From Natrinema salifodinae (GTDB lineage Archaea > Halobacteriota > Halobacteria > Halobacteriales > Natrialbaceae), in contig NZ_FOIS01000005.1 of NCBI RefSeq assembly GCF_900110455.1, positions 186,001 through 250,000 of the forward strand: a stretch of DNA of 64,000 nt, in the 5' to 3' direction. A program made the translations under genes and the position numbers. The notes under the pieces are model-generated. The model made no database searches, had not been told where the DNA came from, and saw only the letters and a list, made by a program, of their open reading frames with translations. Positions within the stretch are counted from its first letter, which is position 1. The number at the start of each line of letters is the position of its first letter. Of the stretch, positions 54,097 to 63,169 are shown in pieces.

Positions 54097-55230
54097 TCAG
54101 TCGGCGCGATACCGTTCCAGCGCGTCGCGGTCGATCTCGATGCCGAGACCCGGGTCCTGCGGAACGTCGATGGTTCCGCCGGACGGATCGAACGGCGTCC
54201 CCAGCAGATCGCTGCGCAGCGGGTTCTCGCTGCGGTCGAACTCGATCAGCATCGGCTCGGGGACGTTCCGCGTGTGCGGGTAATCCGACACGCTAGCCGC
54301 GAACTGCACCGCGGCTGCCATCCCCACGGCGCTGTTCCAGATGTGGGGTCTGACGGCGACGTTCTCGGTCGACGCCATGCCGGCGATCAGCCGCGCCTCC
54401 GAGAGCCCGCCGCAGCGGCCGAGGTTCGGCTGGACGATGTCGACCGACCGGTCATCGATCAACCGCTTGAATTCGAAGCGCCCGTAGTGAGCCTCACCCG
54501 CCGCGATCGGAACGTCGACCGTCTCGCGCAGTTCGCGGTACCCCGACGCGTTCTCCGGCGGGACCGGCTCCTCGATCCAGGTCACGTCGTACTCCGCGAT
54601 GGCCCGCGCCGACTCGATCGCCTGGTGGGGACGATAGTTGCCGTTCATGTCGACCATCAGGTCGGCGTCGTCGCCCAAAATCTCGCGGGCGGTACGCACG
54701 CGTTCGACGTCGGACTCGACGCCGGCGCCGATCTTGATCTTCGCGGCGGTAAAGCCCTCGTCGACGGCCTCGCGGATCGGGTCCCCGATCGGGCGATCCG
54801 CCTCGGTGAAGTACATCGTCGAGGCGTAGGGCGTCAGTCGCTCGCAGCGGGTCCCCCCGAGCAGTCGATGGACCGGGCGATCGACGGTCTTCCCGATGAT
54901 GTCCCAGCAGGCGACGTCGATCGCGCTGACGGCGCTCTGGACGAACACGTCGCCGCCGAAGTGGTACGGGTCGGTGTAGGACCGCTCGGCCAGCGACTCG
55001 ACCTCGAAGGGGTCCATCCCGACGACGTCGTCGGCGAACAGTTCCTCGATCGTCGCCGTCGCGATCGGTCCCGGCGCGAACGCCTCGCCCCAACCGACGG
55101 TGCCGTCGTCGGTCTCGAGGCGAACCAGCGTCGTCCCGCGATCGGTCCCGAAGCCCCGCGCGTCGCCGAGTCCTCGGCCCGCCGGTAACGAGTATGCGAG
55201 CGGAATCGCCTGAACGTCCGTAATCGCCAT
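54097..55230 (-). CDS. enolase-superfamily sugar-acid dehydratase, candidate galactarate dehydratase
   Basis: A 377-residue mandelate racemase-subgroup enzyme. The K-x-K bases are in AAKIKIG, metal ligands in LMVDMNGNY, WIEEPV and AAGEAHYGRF, and the His base in VRPHIWNS. Both base sets are present, so several aldarate or aldonate reactions are possible. Placed near uronate dehydrogenase, the KdgD-like gene and the semialdehyde dehydrogenase, dehydration of galactarate (or ring opening of its lactone) to 5-keto-4-deoxy-glucarate is the best inference. Start 55230 is supported by a TATA element (minus, 55254-55260) with leaderless spacing. Confidence 0.85.
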   Translation of the reverse strand: MAITDVQAIPLAYSLPAGRGLGDARGFGTDRGTTLVRLETDDGTVGWGEAFAPGPIATATIEELFADDVVGMDPFEVESLAERSYTDPYHFGGDVFVQSAVSAIDVACWDIIGKTVDRPVHRLLGGTRCERLTPYASTMYFTEADRPIGDPIREAVDEGFTAAKIKIGAGVESDVERVRTAREILGDDADLMVDMNGNYRPHQAIESARAIAEYDVTWIEEPVPPENASGYRELRETVDVPIAAGEAHYGRFEFKRLIDDRSVDIVQPNLGRCGGLSEARLIAGMASTENVAVRPHIWNSAVGMAAAVQFAASVSDYPHTRNVPEPMLIEFDRSENPLRSDLLGTPFDPSGGTIDVPQDPGLGIEIDRDALERYRAD

Positions 55231-55475
55231 AGGGAACACGACAGAGCCGCGACCAATATAGCTTGCGTTGGGACGGCCCTCGAAGGATTCGCGTATCGCG
55301 GAACTGCTCGCGCCGGCCGTCACGAACCCGTGGAGATCGTCGCTGATCTCGGCGACGAGCACGACGTCTCGCTTCCGGCGTCGTCGGACGCTGCCGGAGA
55401 GCCGTCGCTCCTGTACCGAATCGATCGGAGAGGGCAATGCGTGCCCCCTCACAGCGGTGAGATCCATATGCGAAC

Positions 55476-55502
55476 CATTCGCGCTATTCGCGCCATTCGC
55501 GT
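55476..55502. repeat. three adjacent ATTCGCG repeats
   Basis: ATTCGCG occurs three times at 9-10 base spacing within the non-coding region upstream of the dehydratase. Likely replication slippage. Confidence 0.6.
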
Positions 55503-56067
55503 CCGGCAGTATCAAACATCGAGAGGGTATCCTCGTCGGAAAACGGGATCGCTCGACGTTGCGGGACCAGCCGCGGCTCGAGACGGTGATCGGGCAGTCC
55601 TACGCCTCGCACTCACTCCGCTCGATCGACGCAGCACCCGTCGTCTCGTGCTACGTTCGAGCGAGAGCGTATTTCGTTCCCCGTGGAGGAACAACCGCTG
55701 GGATTCGACCGGGTATCGGAGACGGCCGGTGGCTTCTCCGACCGTACCGGACGATCGGACGAAACGACTCGAGCAGCCAATCTATCCTATCGCTACCGCA
55801 TAGCCTGTTCTCTGGTCGGGAACAAACGACCGGCAGTTCAGCGTCGACCCACGGCTGATCGGCCGTCGGGCGAGATGCTCTCGTTTCGATTCGGGCCGTT
55901 ACGGCCCGCTCGACCGGCTCGCAGACCGCCGAACGTCGCGAGTGACGGTATTTCCGTATCGCGAATTCACGAGTGGTGGCCGCGTCGAGCCGGATCCGCC
56001 GGTTCGACGGCGGAATCACCGACTAGACGCCGAGAGCCGAACCGGGGTACTCGGTATCGGCCATTTG

Positions 56068-56091
56068 GTTTACAACCATATGTTCGTAATC
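56068..56091. promoter_or_regulatory. 24-bp palindrome, candidate operator (copy E)
   Basis: GTTTACA-n2-CATATG-n2-CGTAATC, centred 128 bases upstream of the KdgD-like start, with a weak TATA-like CTTTTAC (about 56172) between them. The upstream-of-TATA position would suit an activator. Confidence 0.6.
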
Positions 56092-56207
56092 CAGAAACGG
56101 ATCCGGGCTGCCATTCGTTCGGCAGGAGGGAACGAGAATGCGCTTCCCCGCTGCGATCGTTGTGGACCGAACACTTTTACTGGATGATTGTGTTTTTCCA
56201 GTGGAAC

Positions 56208-57143
56208 ATGTTGAAAGACGAGTTCCGCGACCTCAAGGAACAGATATCGGGTGGCATCATTCCTGCGACCGCGAACCCGTGGACGCCCGACTACGAACTA
56301 GTCACCGACGACCTCCGTCGTCACGTCGACGATCTCGTCTCGGTCGACGGCATCAAAGCCGTCGTCGCCAACGCTCACACGGGCGAGACGAAGATGCAAG
56401 ACGAGGAGACCTACCGCCGGGTCGTCGAGACCCACGTCGAGGCGGCCGGCGATACCCCCGTCTTCGCCGGCGTCTACGGCGAGAGCTCCATCGAAGCGGC
56501 CAAGCTAGCCGAGACGGCGAAAGAAGCCGGGGCGGACGGCGTCATGCTGCTTCCACTCGACGTCTACTCGCATCAGATCCCTCAGGAGGCGATCAACCAC
56601 TTCGAGTACGTCGCCGAGGCCGTCGACATGCCGCTGCTCAACTTCCAGTTCCCGACCTGGGGCAGCGCGGGGCTGCCGATCAGCGCGCACGTCGAAATCT
56701 GTAAGCTGCCACACGTCATCGGATTCAAGGAGGCGTCGTTCGATCCCATCCGCTATGACCGGACGATCCGTGCGGTCGATCACCTCCGGGACGACTGTAC
56801 GATCATGACGGGCAACGACACGTTCCTCATGCACGCCTACCAGCTCGGCGCCGAGACCGGGCTCATCGGCTACGCGAACCTCGTGCCCGATCTCCACGTC
56901 GAGAAGCTCCGCGCCGTTCACGACGACGACATGGAGCGCGCCCGGGAGATTCGGAAGAAGCTGCTGCCGCTGACGGATCACGTCTTCGGCGAACCCGAAG
57001 GACGGTACCGCGCCCGCACGAAGGCCGCGCTGCAGATGCAAGGCGTGTTCGAGCACGACACCGTTCTCCCGCCACAGGAACAGATCGACCACGAGGAGCG
57101 CGAGGAACTCCGCCGGATCCTCGACGATCTCGACCGGCTGTAA
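56208..57143 (+). CDS. DapA/KdgD family lyase, candidate 5-keto-4-deoxy-glucarate dehydratase
   Basis: A 311-residue class I Schiff-base lyase of the dihydrodipicolinate synthase family. The Schiff-base Lys is in VIGFKEASFDP (residue 174), with VANAHTGE in the usual GTTGE position. The family YN-x-P Tyr is replaced: LLNFQFP has Phe where Tyr normally relays protons. A KdgD-type enzyme would convert 5-keto-4-deoxy-glucarate to 2-oxoglutarate semialdehyde, linking the dehydratase (54097) with the aldehyde dehydrogenase (51083). A 2-keto-3-deoxy-acid aldolase is an alternative. Start 56208 matches the family N-terminus; longer frames are rejected as arginine-rich. Confidence 0.85.
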   Translation: MLKDEFRDLKEQISGGIIPATANPWTPDYELVTDDLRRHVDDLVSVDGIKAVVANAHTGETKMQDEETYRRVVETHVEAAGDTPVFAGVYGESSIEAAKLAETAKEAGADGVMLLPLDVYSHQIPQEAINHFEYVAEAVDMPLLNFQFPTWGSAGLPISAHVEICKLPHVIGFKEASFDPIRYDRTIRAVDHLRDDCTIMTGNDTFLMHAYQLGAETGLIGYANLVPDLHVEKLRAVHDDDMERAREIRKKLLPLTDHVFGEPEGRYRARTKAALQMQGVFEHDTVLPPQEQIDHEEREELRRILDDLDRL

Positions 57144-57233
57144 GCTTCGGTCTCGCCGGTTCTACGCGTTTGACGAAAGGGAGGACGTCGGCGCCCGATC
57201 CGTCAGCAGCCGCTGAGACCCGACGCAGTATTA

Positions 57234-57240
57234 TTTATAA
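57234..57240 (+). promoter_or_regulatory. TATA-like promoter element of the pectinesterase gene
   Basis: TTTATAA lies 47-53 bases before the ATG at 57287, giving a leader of about 25 bases; the in-frame ATG at 57248 is too close to it. Confidence 0.5.
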
Positions 57241-57286
57241 TTGATATATGTGGGGTTTTAATAACTATAGCGTGGCGATCAGTTCC

Positions 57287-58414
57287 ATGGTTGATAGCAC
57301 TGCTCGAGAGAGCGGATGGGAGGTATTCCGCAGACGAGTGATCGCCCTCGGAGGCACGGGATTGCTCGGCGCGGTAGCCGGCTTTAGCGGCAACGGTGAG
57401 GCGAGTCCCGCGACGAACGGGTCACCGGAGACGACGGAACCGCCCGCCGGGGACCGGGATGACGAAGAAGGCGGAGAGAAGGCCGACCGTCCCAACGGCG
57501 ACGACTACGACATTGTCGTCGCACAGGACGGTAGCGGCGACTACGAGACGGTCCAGGCCGCCATCGACGCGGTTCAACCGGACACGTCCGAAGAGACGCG
57601 AGTGTACATCACGGAGGGTCGCTACAAGGAGAAACTGGAACTCCCCGCCGACCGAACCGACGTGACGTTCATCGGTGAGAACGTCGAAGAGACGGTGCTT
57701 ACGTACGACGATCACGCCGACAAGATCGGCGAAGACGGCGAGGAGATCGGCACGAGCGGTTCGTCGAGTTTCTTCGTCTGGGGAGACGACTTCACCGCGA
57801 GGAACATCACGTTCGAGAACGCCGCCGAACCCGTCGCACAGGCCGTCGCGATCCGCATCGACGCCGACCGGGTCGCCTTCGAGAACTGCCGCTTCCTCGG
57901 CAATCAGGACACCCTCTACAACTTCGGGCGCAGGACGCGCCAGTACTTCGAGGACTGCTACATCGAAGGCGACGTGGATTTCATCTTCGGTCGCGCGACG
58001 GCGTTCTTCGAGGACTGCGAGATTCGCTGTACGGACGAAGGGTTCATCGCGGCGCCCGCGCAGCCGGACGACGTAGAGCACGGGTTCGTGTTCAGGGACT
58101 GCGACGTGGTCGGCGACGCGCCGAGCGAGTCCGTCTACCTCGGCCGACCGTGGGAGCCGTACGGGCGAACCGTCTACATCGACTGCGAACTCGGCGACCA
58201 CATCCGACCGCGGGGCTGGGAGCCGTGGGACGAACCGGAACACGGTGACAAGACGAAGACGGCCTACTTCGCGGAGTACGACAATAGCGGACCGGGGTAC
58301 ACGCCCGACGAGCGCGCGGATTGGAGCCACCAGCTCAGCGAGACGGTGGCCGCGGAGTACACGATAGAGAACGTCCTCGACGGCTGGGACCCGCGGACCC
58401 GTGAGGAACGGTAG
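57287..58414 (+). CDS. exported CE8 pectin methylesterase
   Basis: A 375-residue secreted pectinesterase that removes methyl groups from homogalacturonan. [18 protein letters not shown] near residues 15-32 is a Tat-type signal, followed by a low-complexity Asp/Glu/Pro linker (about 40-75). The beta-helix shows the four CE8 signatures: QAVAIR near 184, NQDTLYNFG near 205, [10 protein letters not shown] near 228 with the nucleophile/acid aspartates, and [14 protein letters not shown] near 284 with the catalytic Arg. It would prepare pectin for the PL1 lyases. It starts a rightward series with a ThuA-like gene and a pectate lyase gene. Confidence 0.93.
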   Translation: MVDSTARESGWEVFRRRVIALGGTGLLGAVAGFSGNGEASPATNGSPETTEPPAGDRDDEEGGEKADRPNGDDYDIVVAQDGSGDYETVQAAIDAVQPDTSEETRVYITEGRYKEKLELPADRTDVTFIGENVEETVLTYDDHADKIGEDGEEIGTSGSSSFFVWGDDFTARNITFENAAEPVAQAVAIRIDADRVAFENCRFLGNQDTLYNFGRRTRQYFEDCYIEGDVDFIFGRATAFFEDCEIRCTDEGFIAAPAQPDDVEHGFVFRDCDVVGDAPSESVYLGRPWEPYGRTVYIDCELGDHIRPRGWEPWDEPEHGDKTKTAYFAEYDNSGPGYTPDERADWSHQLSETVAAEYTIENVLDGWDPRTREER

Positions 58415-58466
58415 CCGCAACGCCCGAGGACAAGGACTTATCTGGATCGCCGGAAACCAATCGGAC

Positions 58467-59192
58467 ATGGCAGTACGGGTCACAGTCTGGAACGAGAACG
58501 TTCACGAGCAGGAAGAGCCGGACGTCGCCGAACGGTATCCTGACGGCATCCACGGCGCGATCGCGGACGCGGTGGACGGCGACAGACGAACGGTCCGAAC
58601 CGCGACGCTGCAGGAACCGGAACACGGCCTGACCGAGGAGATCCTGGCGGACACCGACGTCCTCCTGTGGTGGTCCCACTGCGCGAACGACGAGGTGGCC
58701 GACGAGGTCGCCGACCGCGTCGTCGATCGCGTCCACGAGGGGATGGGGTTCGTGCCGATCCACTCGGGGAAGAACTCGAAGCCATTCACGCGCCTGCTGG
58801 GGACGACCTGTAACATCAAGTACCGCCACGGCGGCGAGACCGAACGGATCTGGGTCGCGGACCCCGGCCATCCGATCGCCGACGGCCTCGAAGAATCGTT
58901 CGAGGTGCCGTCGACGGAGATGTACGGCGAACCCTACGACGTCCCGGAACCCGATCGGACCGTGTTCATCTCGTGGTTCGAGGGCGGCGAAGTGTTCCGC
59001 TCGGGGATCTGTTACCGCCGCGGCCGCGGACGGCTCTTCGCGTTCCGCCCGGGTCACGAGGAGTACCCGATCTTCTACCAGGACGAGATCCGGACGGTGC
59101 TCGACAACGCCGTCGAGTGGGCAGCTCCGACCGAGGGGAGCGACGCGGTCTGGGGCGAAGTCGAACCGAAAGAACAGTTGGACGGGCGCTGA
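58467..59192 (+). CDS. ThuA-like domain protein
   Basis: A 241-residue cytoplasmic protein of the ThuA (trehalose utilisation) class, a glutamine-amidotransferase-like fold: [60 protein letters not shown] and [35 protein letters not shown]. ThuA-like genes often sit in sugar clusters beside Gfo/Idh/MocA genes and may process ketosugars, but the reaction is not settled. The start at 58467 matches the family N-terminus. It lies between the pectinesterase and pectate lyase genes. Confidence 0.88.
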   Translation: MAVRVTVWNENVHEQEEPDVAERYPDGIHGAIADAVDGDRRTVRTATLQEPEHGLTEEILADTDVLLWWSHCANDEVADEVADRVVDRVHEGMGFVPIHSGKNSKPFTRLLGTTCNIKYRHGGETERIWVADPGHPIADGLEESFEVPSTEMYGEPYDVPEPDRTVFISWFEGGEVFRSGICYRRGRGRLFAFRPGHEEYPIFYQDEIRTVLDNAVEWAAPTEGSDAVWGEVEPKEQLDGR

Positions 59193-59311
59193 TCGCCGTC
59201 GCGGCGGCGTCGCTTCTCGCGGTCCGAAACGGATTCGGTCGAACTAGTGCGCCAGGGGGCGTTGTATTCGAGTCGTTCGCCGGAATATCTATTGCCTTCA
59301 TTCAGGAAAAA

Positions 59312-59318
59312 TTATTTA
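59312..59318 (+). promoter_or_regulatory. TATA-like promoter element of the PL1-type lyase gene
   Basis: TTATTTA lies 33-39 bases before the ATG at 59351 in a short AT-rich patch. Confidence 0.5.
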
Positions 59319-59350
59319 TGGCAATTCGTCGTTGGTCGGGGTGCGGTACC

Positions 59351-60646
59351 ATGAAGCAGACGAGACGAACCTACCTGAGAGGAGCAGCAGCATCGACACT
59401 GATCAGCGCGGGGACGCTCAGCGCGCTCGCCGGATCCGCGGCGGCCCAGTCCAGCGGTGCGTCCCAATTCGGACTCGACGACGGGTTCGCGGACACGTCG
59501 TGGTTCGACGACGACGTCGACGTCTACGCGGTCACCGAACCGACTCGGAGCGCGGTCGAGCACGCCTTCCACGCCAGCGGCCCGCGCCTGGTCGTCTTCG
59601 AAACGAGCGGGACCGTCGACCTCGGCGGGGACGACCTGGCGATCACCGAGGACTACTGCTGGGTCGCCGGCCAGACCGCGCCGTCGCCTGGCGTCACGTT
59701 CATCAACGGACAGCTCAAGATCGACGCCGACAACTGCGTCGTCCAGCACGTCCGCTCGCGGATCGGCCCCGGCTCCGACGGGTCGATCCAGAGCAACGAC
59801 GCGTTCAACACGCAAGACGAGACGCGGAACAACGTCGTCGACCACGTCACCGCTTCGTGGGGCACAGACGAATGTCTCTCGGTCGGCTACGACACGCAGG
59901 ACACGACGGTGGTCAACTGCCTCATCTACGAGGGACTGTACGACCCCTACGGCGACGAGGCGGACCACAACTACGGCACGCTCGTCGGCGACGGAGCCTC
60001 GAACGTTACCCTCGCCGGCAACGTCTGGGCGAAGGTCCGCGGTCGCGCGCCGCGGCTCAAAAACGACACGGAGAGCGTCGTCGTCAACAACCTCCTGTAC
60101 TTCTTCGACGAATCGGCCAACGCCGACGGGTCCGCGGTCACCAGCTTCGTCGGCAACGCCGCCATCGGGGCGGACGCCGGCGACGCCGTTCTCGAAGGCG
60201 ACCCGACCGCGTACCACGCCGACAACATCGCGTACGATCCACCGCTGGACGACGATCAGCCGCTGGCCGAACCGGAATCGGTGAGTTCGCCGCCGCTGTG
60301 GCCGAGCGGTCTCGACGAGATACCGTCGGGTGACGTCGAGGGTCACAACCTCGCCAACGCCGGGGCGCGGCCGGCAGACCGGACGGGCAACGACGAGCGG
60401 ATCGTACGGGAGATCGCCGACCGAGCGGGCAACGACCGCCTCGACGACCCCTACGAGTACTGGGTCGGCCACCACGACGAGGTCGGCGGCTATCCCGACC
60501 TCCCCGAGAACACTCACTCGCTCGACGTTCCCGACAGCGGCCTCCGCGAGTGGCTGGCCGGCTGGGCGCGGGCCGTCGAAGACGGGAGTTCGCCGCCCGA
60601 CGGCGGTCGCGGTTACAACGGTGCCGCCAACGGCGGTGCTAACTAG
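59351..60646 (+). CDS. exported PL1-type pectate lyase
   Basis: A 431-residue secreted beta-helix lyase. TRRTYLRGAAASTLISAGTLSALAGSAAA at residues 4-32 is a Tat signal with an AAA cleavage site. The mature part shares AGQTAPSPGVTFING near 103, CVVQHVRSRIGPGSDG, LSVGYDTQDTTVVNC and RAPRLKNDTESVVVNN (PL1 catalytic-arginine region) with the C-terminal domain of the protein at 40589; the two are paralogues with and without the N-terminal domains. It should cleave polygalacturonate outside the cell after the methylesterase. The longer upstream frame is rejected because it overlaps the ThuA-like gene. Confidence 0.9.
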   Translation: MKQTRRTYLRGAAASTLISAGTLSALAGSAAAQSSGASQFGLDDGFADTSWFDDDVDVYAVTEPTRSAVEHAFHASGPRLVVFETSGTVDLGGDDLAITEDYCWVAGQTAPSPGVTFINGQLKIDADNCVVQHVRSRIGPGSDGSIQSNDAFNTQDETRNNVVDHVTASWGTDECLSVGYDTQDTTVVNCLIYEGLYDPYGDEADHNYGTLVGDGASNVTLAGNVWAKVRGRAPRLKNDTESVVVNNLLYFFDESANADGSAVTSFVGNAAIGADAGDAVLEGDPTAYHADNIAYDPPLDDDQPLAEPESVSSPPLWPSGLDEIPSGDVEGHNLANAGARPADRTGNDERIVREIADRAGNDRLDDPYEYWVGHHDEVGGYPDLPENTHSLDVPDSGLREWLAGWARAVEDGSSPPDGGRGYNGAANGGAN

Positions 60647-60784
60647 TCGCGACGTGGTCGTCGAGTCGGTGTGAACGAAATCGAACGCGAACCGACGCAC
60701 CGCAGACGGACCGCGCGGTGAACCCCTTCCGAGACATCCGTCGACACTCGCCGCCGTTCTTTTCGGTTCCTCGACGCCTCGCGA

Positions 60785-61960
60785 TTACCGCTCGCCGACG
60801 CTTCCGTCGGCCCGATGCCCGGGCGAGCGGTCGAAGCCGAGATTCGTCCCCGCGAGTTCGCGGACGCGGTCCTCGTCGATCTCGATCCCGAGGCCGGGCC
60901 CGTCGGGCAGTTCGAGACAGCCGTCGACCGGGTCGAAGACGGCATCGTTCTCGACGTACCGCATCGCGTCGGCGTCGTCGAGGATCACCTGCTCCTGGAT
61001 CAGGGCGTTCGGCGCGGCCGCATCGACGTGGAGCGACGCCGCCAGCGCCAGGGGCCCGATCGGACAGTGGGGCGCGATCGAGGCGTCGTAGGTCGCGGCC
61101 AGGTCGGCGATCTTCTTCGTCTCGGTGATCCCGCCCGCGCTCGAGACGTCCGGCTGGACGATATCGACCGCGTCCGCCTCGAGGAGCGGCCGGAACTCCC
61201 ACCGGGAGTAGAGCCGCTCGCCCGTCGCGATCGGGGCCGTCGTCGCGTCGGCGACCCGGGCGAGTTCGCGGTCCTGTTCGGGCCCGACCGGTTCCTCGAC
61301 GAACAGCGGCTCGAACTCCTCGAGCGCGCTCGCCAGGCGGCGGGCCATCGCCTTCGACGCGCGGCCGTGGAAGTCGAGCGCGACGTCGACCTCGGGGCCG
61401 ACGGCCTCGCGAACCGCGCCGACGAGTTCGCGTGCGCGGTCGACGACCGCCGGTGTATCAACGAGTTCGAGCCCCGCCGTCGGAACCAGTTTGACGGCGG
61501 TGTACCCCGCGTCGACGCGTTCGCGCGCCTCCGCGGCGGCAGCGGCCGTCGGGTCCGAGACGTCGTCGTCGGCGTGGGCCCTGACGTGCGCATAGGTCCG
61601 GACGCGGTCGCGGGCGGGACCGCCCAGCAGCTCGTAGACCGGCATCCCGGCCGCATTCCCCTTGAGGTCCCAGAGGGCCTGGTCGATGCCGGCGATCGCG
61701 CTCATGTGGACCGGTCCGCCCCGGTAGAAGCTGCTCCGGTACATCGCCTGCCAGCAGTACTCGATGCGGGCCGGGTTCTCGCCGAGGACGTACTGGTGCA
61801 GTAGCTGGTCGACCGCGCTCTGGGTCGCGGGTTCGCTGTCGCCGGCGAAGTGCCACTTCGTGTAGACCTCGCCCCAGCCGATTCGGCCGTCGCTCGTCTC
61901 CAGTTTGAGGAACTGCCACCGCGGCGGCACCGCGTAGAGCTCGTAATCGGTAACGCGCAT
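60785..61960 (-). CDS. dgoD: D-galactonate dehydratase
   Basis: A 391-residue enolase-superfamily dehydratase that would convert D-galactonate to 2-keto-3-deoxy-galactonate. It follows the DgoD pattern closely: VPPRWQFLKLETSDGRIGWGE, WQAMYRSSFYRGGPVHMSAIAGIDQALWDLKGN, VALDFHGRASKAMA (metal ligand and base region), FVEEPV, IATGERLYSRWEFR and APHCPIGPLALAASL. The start at 61960 opens the conserved strand; 19 residues upstream are not conserved-looking. It is divergent from the luciferase-like gene. Galactose from RG-I side chains is the obvious source of substrate. A C-terminal tail of about 20 residues is non-conserved. Confidence 0.9.
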   Translation of the reverse strand: MRVTDYELYAVPPRWQFLKLETSDGRIGWGEVYTKWHFAGDSEPATQSAVDQLLHQYVLGENPARIEYCWQAMYRSSFYRGGPVHMSAIAGIDQALWDLKGNAAGMPVYELLGGPARDRVRTYAHVRAHADDDVSDPTAAAAAEARERVDAGYTAVKLVPTAGLELVDTPAVVDRARELVGAVREAVGPEVDVALDFHGRASKAMARRLASALEEFEPLFVEEPVGPEQDRELARVADATTAPIATGERLYSRWEFRPLLEADAVDIVQPDVSSAGGITETKKIADLAATYDASIAPHCPIGPLALAASLHVDAAAPNALIQEQVILDDADAMRYVENDAVFDPVDGCLELPDGPGLGIEIDEDRVRELAGTNLGFDRSPGHRADGSVGER

Positions 61961-62049
61961 TCGGTCGGTGATGCGACCGATTCGTTCTTGAACGTTCCGC
62001 CGCCGCGTCGCCGGCACATCGTGTCCGAGTTTCTACATAACCGAAAATG

Positions 62050-62056
62050 TAAATAG
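62050..62056 (+). promoter_or_regulatory. TATA-like promoter element of the LLM gene at 62086
   Basis: TAAATAG lies 30-36 bases before the ATG at 62086. A short TACAT-n8-ATGTA dyad (about 62033-62050) adjoins it. Confidence 0.5.
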
Positions 62057-62085
62057 TAGCTGACCGCACTGTCCCATCGTAGCGT

Positions 62086-63072
62086 ATGAAATTCGGGATT
62101 TTCCCAGTCGAAGGCGGTGAATCGTGGGACGGCGTCGTCGAACAGTGCCAACTCGCCGAGCGAGTCGGCTTCGAGTCCTGCTGGGTCAACGACCACCAGG
62201 CGACCGAGGGCGACAACTACTGGCCGTCGCCGCTGACGCGGTTGACCAGCATCGGCACCGAAACCGAGGAGCTCGAACTCGTCACGTCGGTGCTGATCCT
62301 TCCGCTGTATCACCCCCTGCACGTCGCACAGCGGGCGGCGATGCTCGACAACATCTCGAACGGCCGGCTCACGCTCGGGGTCGGCCTCGGCTACGTCGAG
62401 GAGGAGTTCGAAGCGTTCGACGTGCCGATGGACGAGCGCGCGGGCCGCATGATCGAGGGACTGCGCTTCCTCGACGAGTTCCTCTCCTCGGACGAACCCA
62501 TCTCCTTCAAGTGCCCGTTCTTCGAGGTCGAGGACTGGCAGCCGCTCCCGTCGACGGTTCAAGAGCCCCGGCCCGACCTCTGGGTCGGCGGCTGGGGCGA
62601 CAAGCAGATCGCCCGCTCGGTGAAGTTCAGCGACGCCTGGGTGCCCGGCGTCGTCGCCGACCTGGGAATCGTCGAGGACCGCAAGGAGGAACAGCGCGAG
62701 CACATCGAGGACAGCGACCAGAACTGGGACGAGATCGAACACCCGCTGATGCGCGAGGCGGTCATCGCCGAGACCGAAGAAGAGGTGATGGAGCGCAAGG
62801 AGTACGTCCACCGGACGTACGTCGACGAGTACGGCGGCGAGTTCTCGCACCCGCTGATGACGGCGGACTCGGTCGAGGACTTCGAGGAACTGGCCGACGA
62901 TCGGTTCATCTACGGCACGCCCGAACAGATCGTCGAGCAGATCGAATCGATCCGCGAACGCTTCCCGCTGGACCATCTCACGCTCCGGTTTCACCACTCC
63001 GGCATGCCCAAAGACCTCGTCGAGGATCAGATTCGGCTGTTCGGCGAGGAAGTCATCCCCGAATTCCGGTAG
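62086..63072 (+). CDS. LLM-class (luciferase-like) flavin-dependent oxidoreductase
   Basis: A 328-residue TIM-barrel oxidoreductase of the bacterial luciferase/F420 superfamily. MKFGIFPVEGGESWDGVVEQCQLAERVGFESCWVNDH, SVLILPLYHPLHVAQRAAMLDNISNGRLTLGVGLGYVEEEFEAF and LWVGGWGDKQIARSVKFSDAWVPG are family landmarks. It differs from the protein at 18998. It is divergent from galactonate dehydratase, sharing a 125-base regulatory region. Substrate unknown. Confidence 0.9.
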   Translation: MKFGIFPVEGGESWDGVVEQCQLAERVGFESCWVNDHQATEGDNYWPSPLTRLTSIGTETEELELVTSVLILPLYHPLHVAQRAAMLDNISNGRLTLGVGLGYVEEEFEAFDVPMDERAGRMIEGLRFLDEFLSSDEPISFKCPFFEVEDWQPLPSTVQEPRPDLWVGGWGDKQIARSVKFSDAWVPGVVADLGIVEDRKEEQREHIEDSDQNWDEIEHPLMREAVIAETEEEVMERKEYVHRTYVDEYGGEFSHPLMTADSVEDFEELADDRFIYGTPEQIVEQIESIRERFPLDHLTLRFHHSGMPKDLVEDQIRLFGEEVIPEFR

Positions 63073-63169
63073 TCGAGTCCGCGCCGCCCGCGACCGAAGG
63101 GCGATTCGAGCGGAGTGCGGAGCTACCGGTCCGACCCCCGACCCCCGGACGTCGGCGAGCCACCCGCCG

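Larger units (their letters stand above)
55231..56207. other. long intergenic region with operator-like palindrome
   Basis: About 980 bases between divergent dehydratase and KdgD-like genes. It holds a TATA element for the dehydratase, a triple ATTCGCGC-type direct repeat near 55476-55502 and copy E of the 24-bp palindrome (56068-56091). Open frames here are arginine/serine-rich shadows without acidic bias; no gene is supported. Confidence 0.6.
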
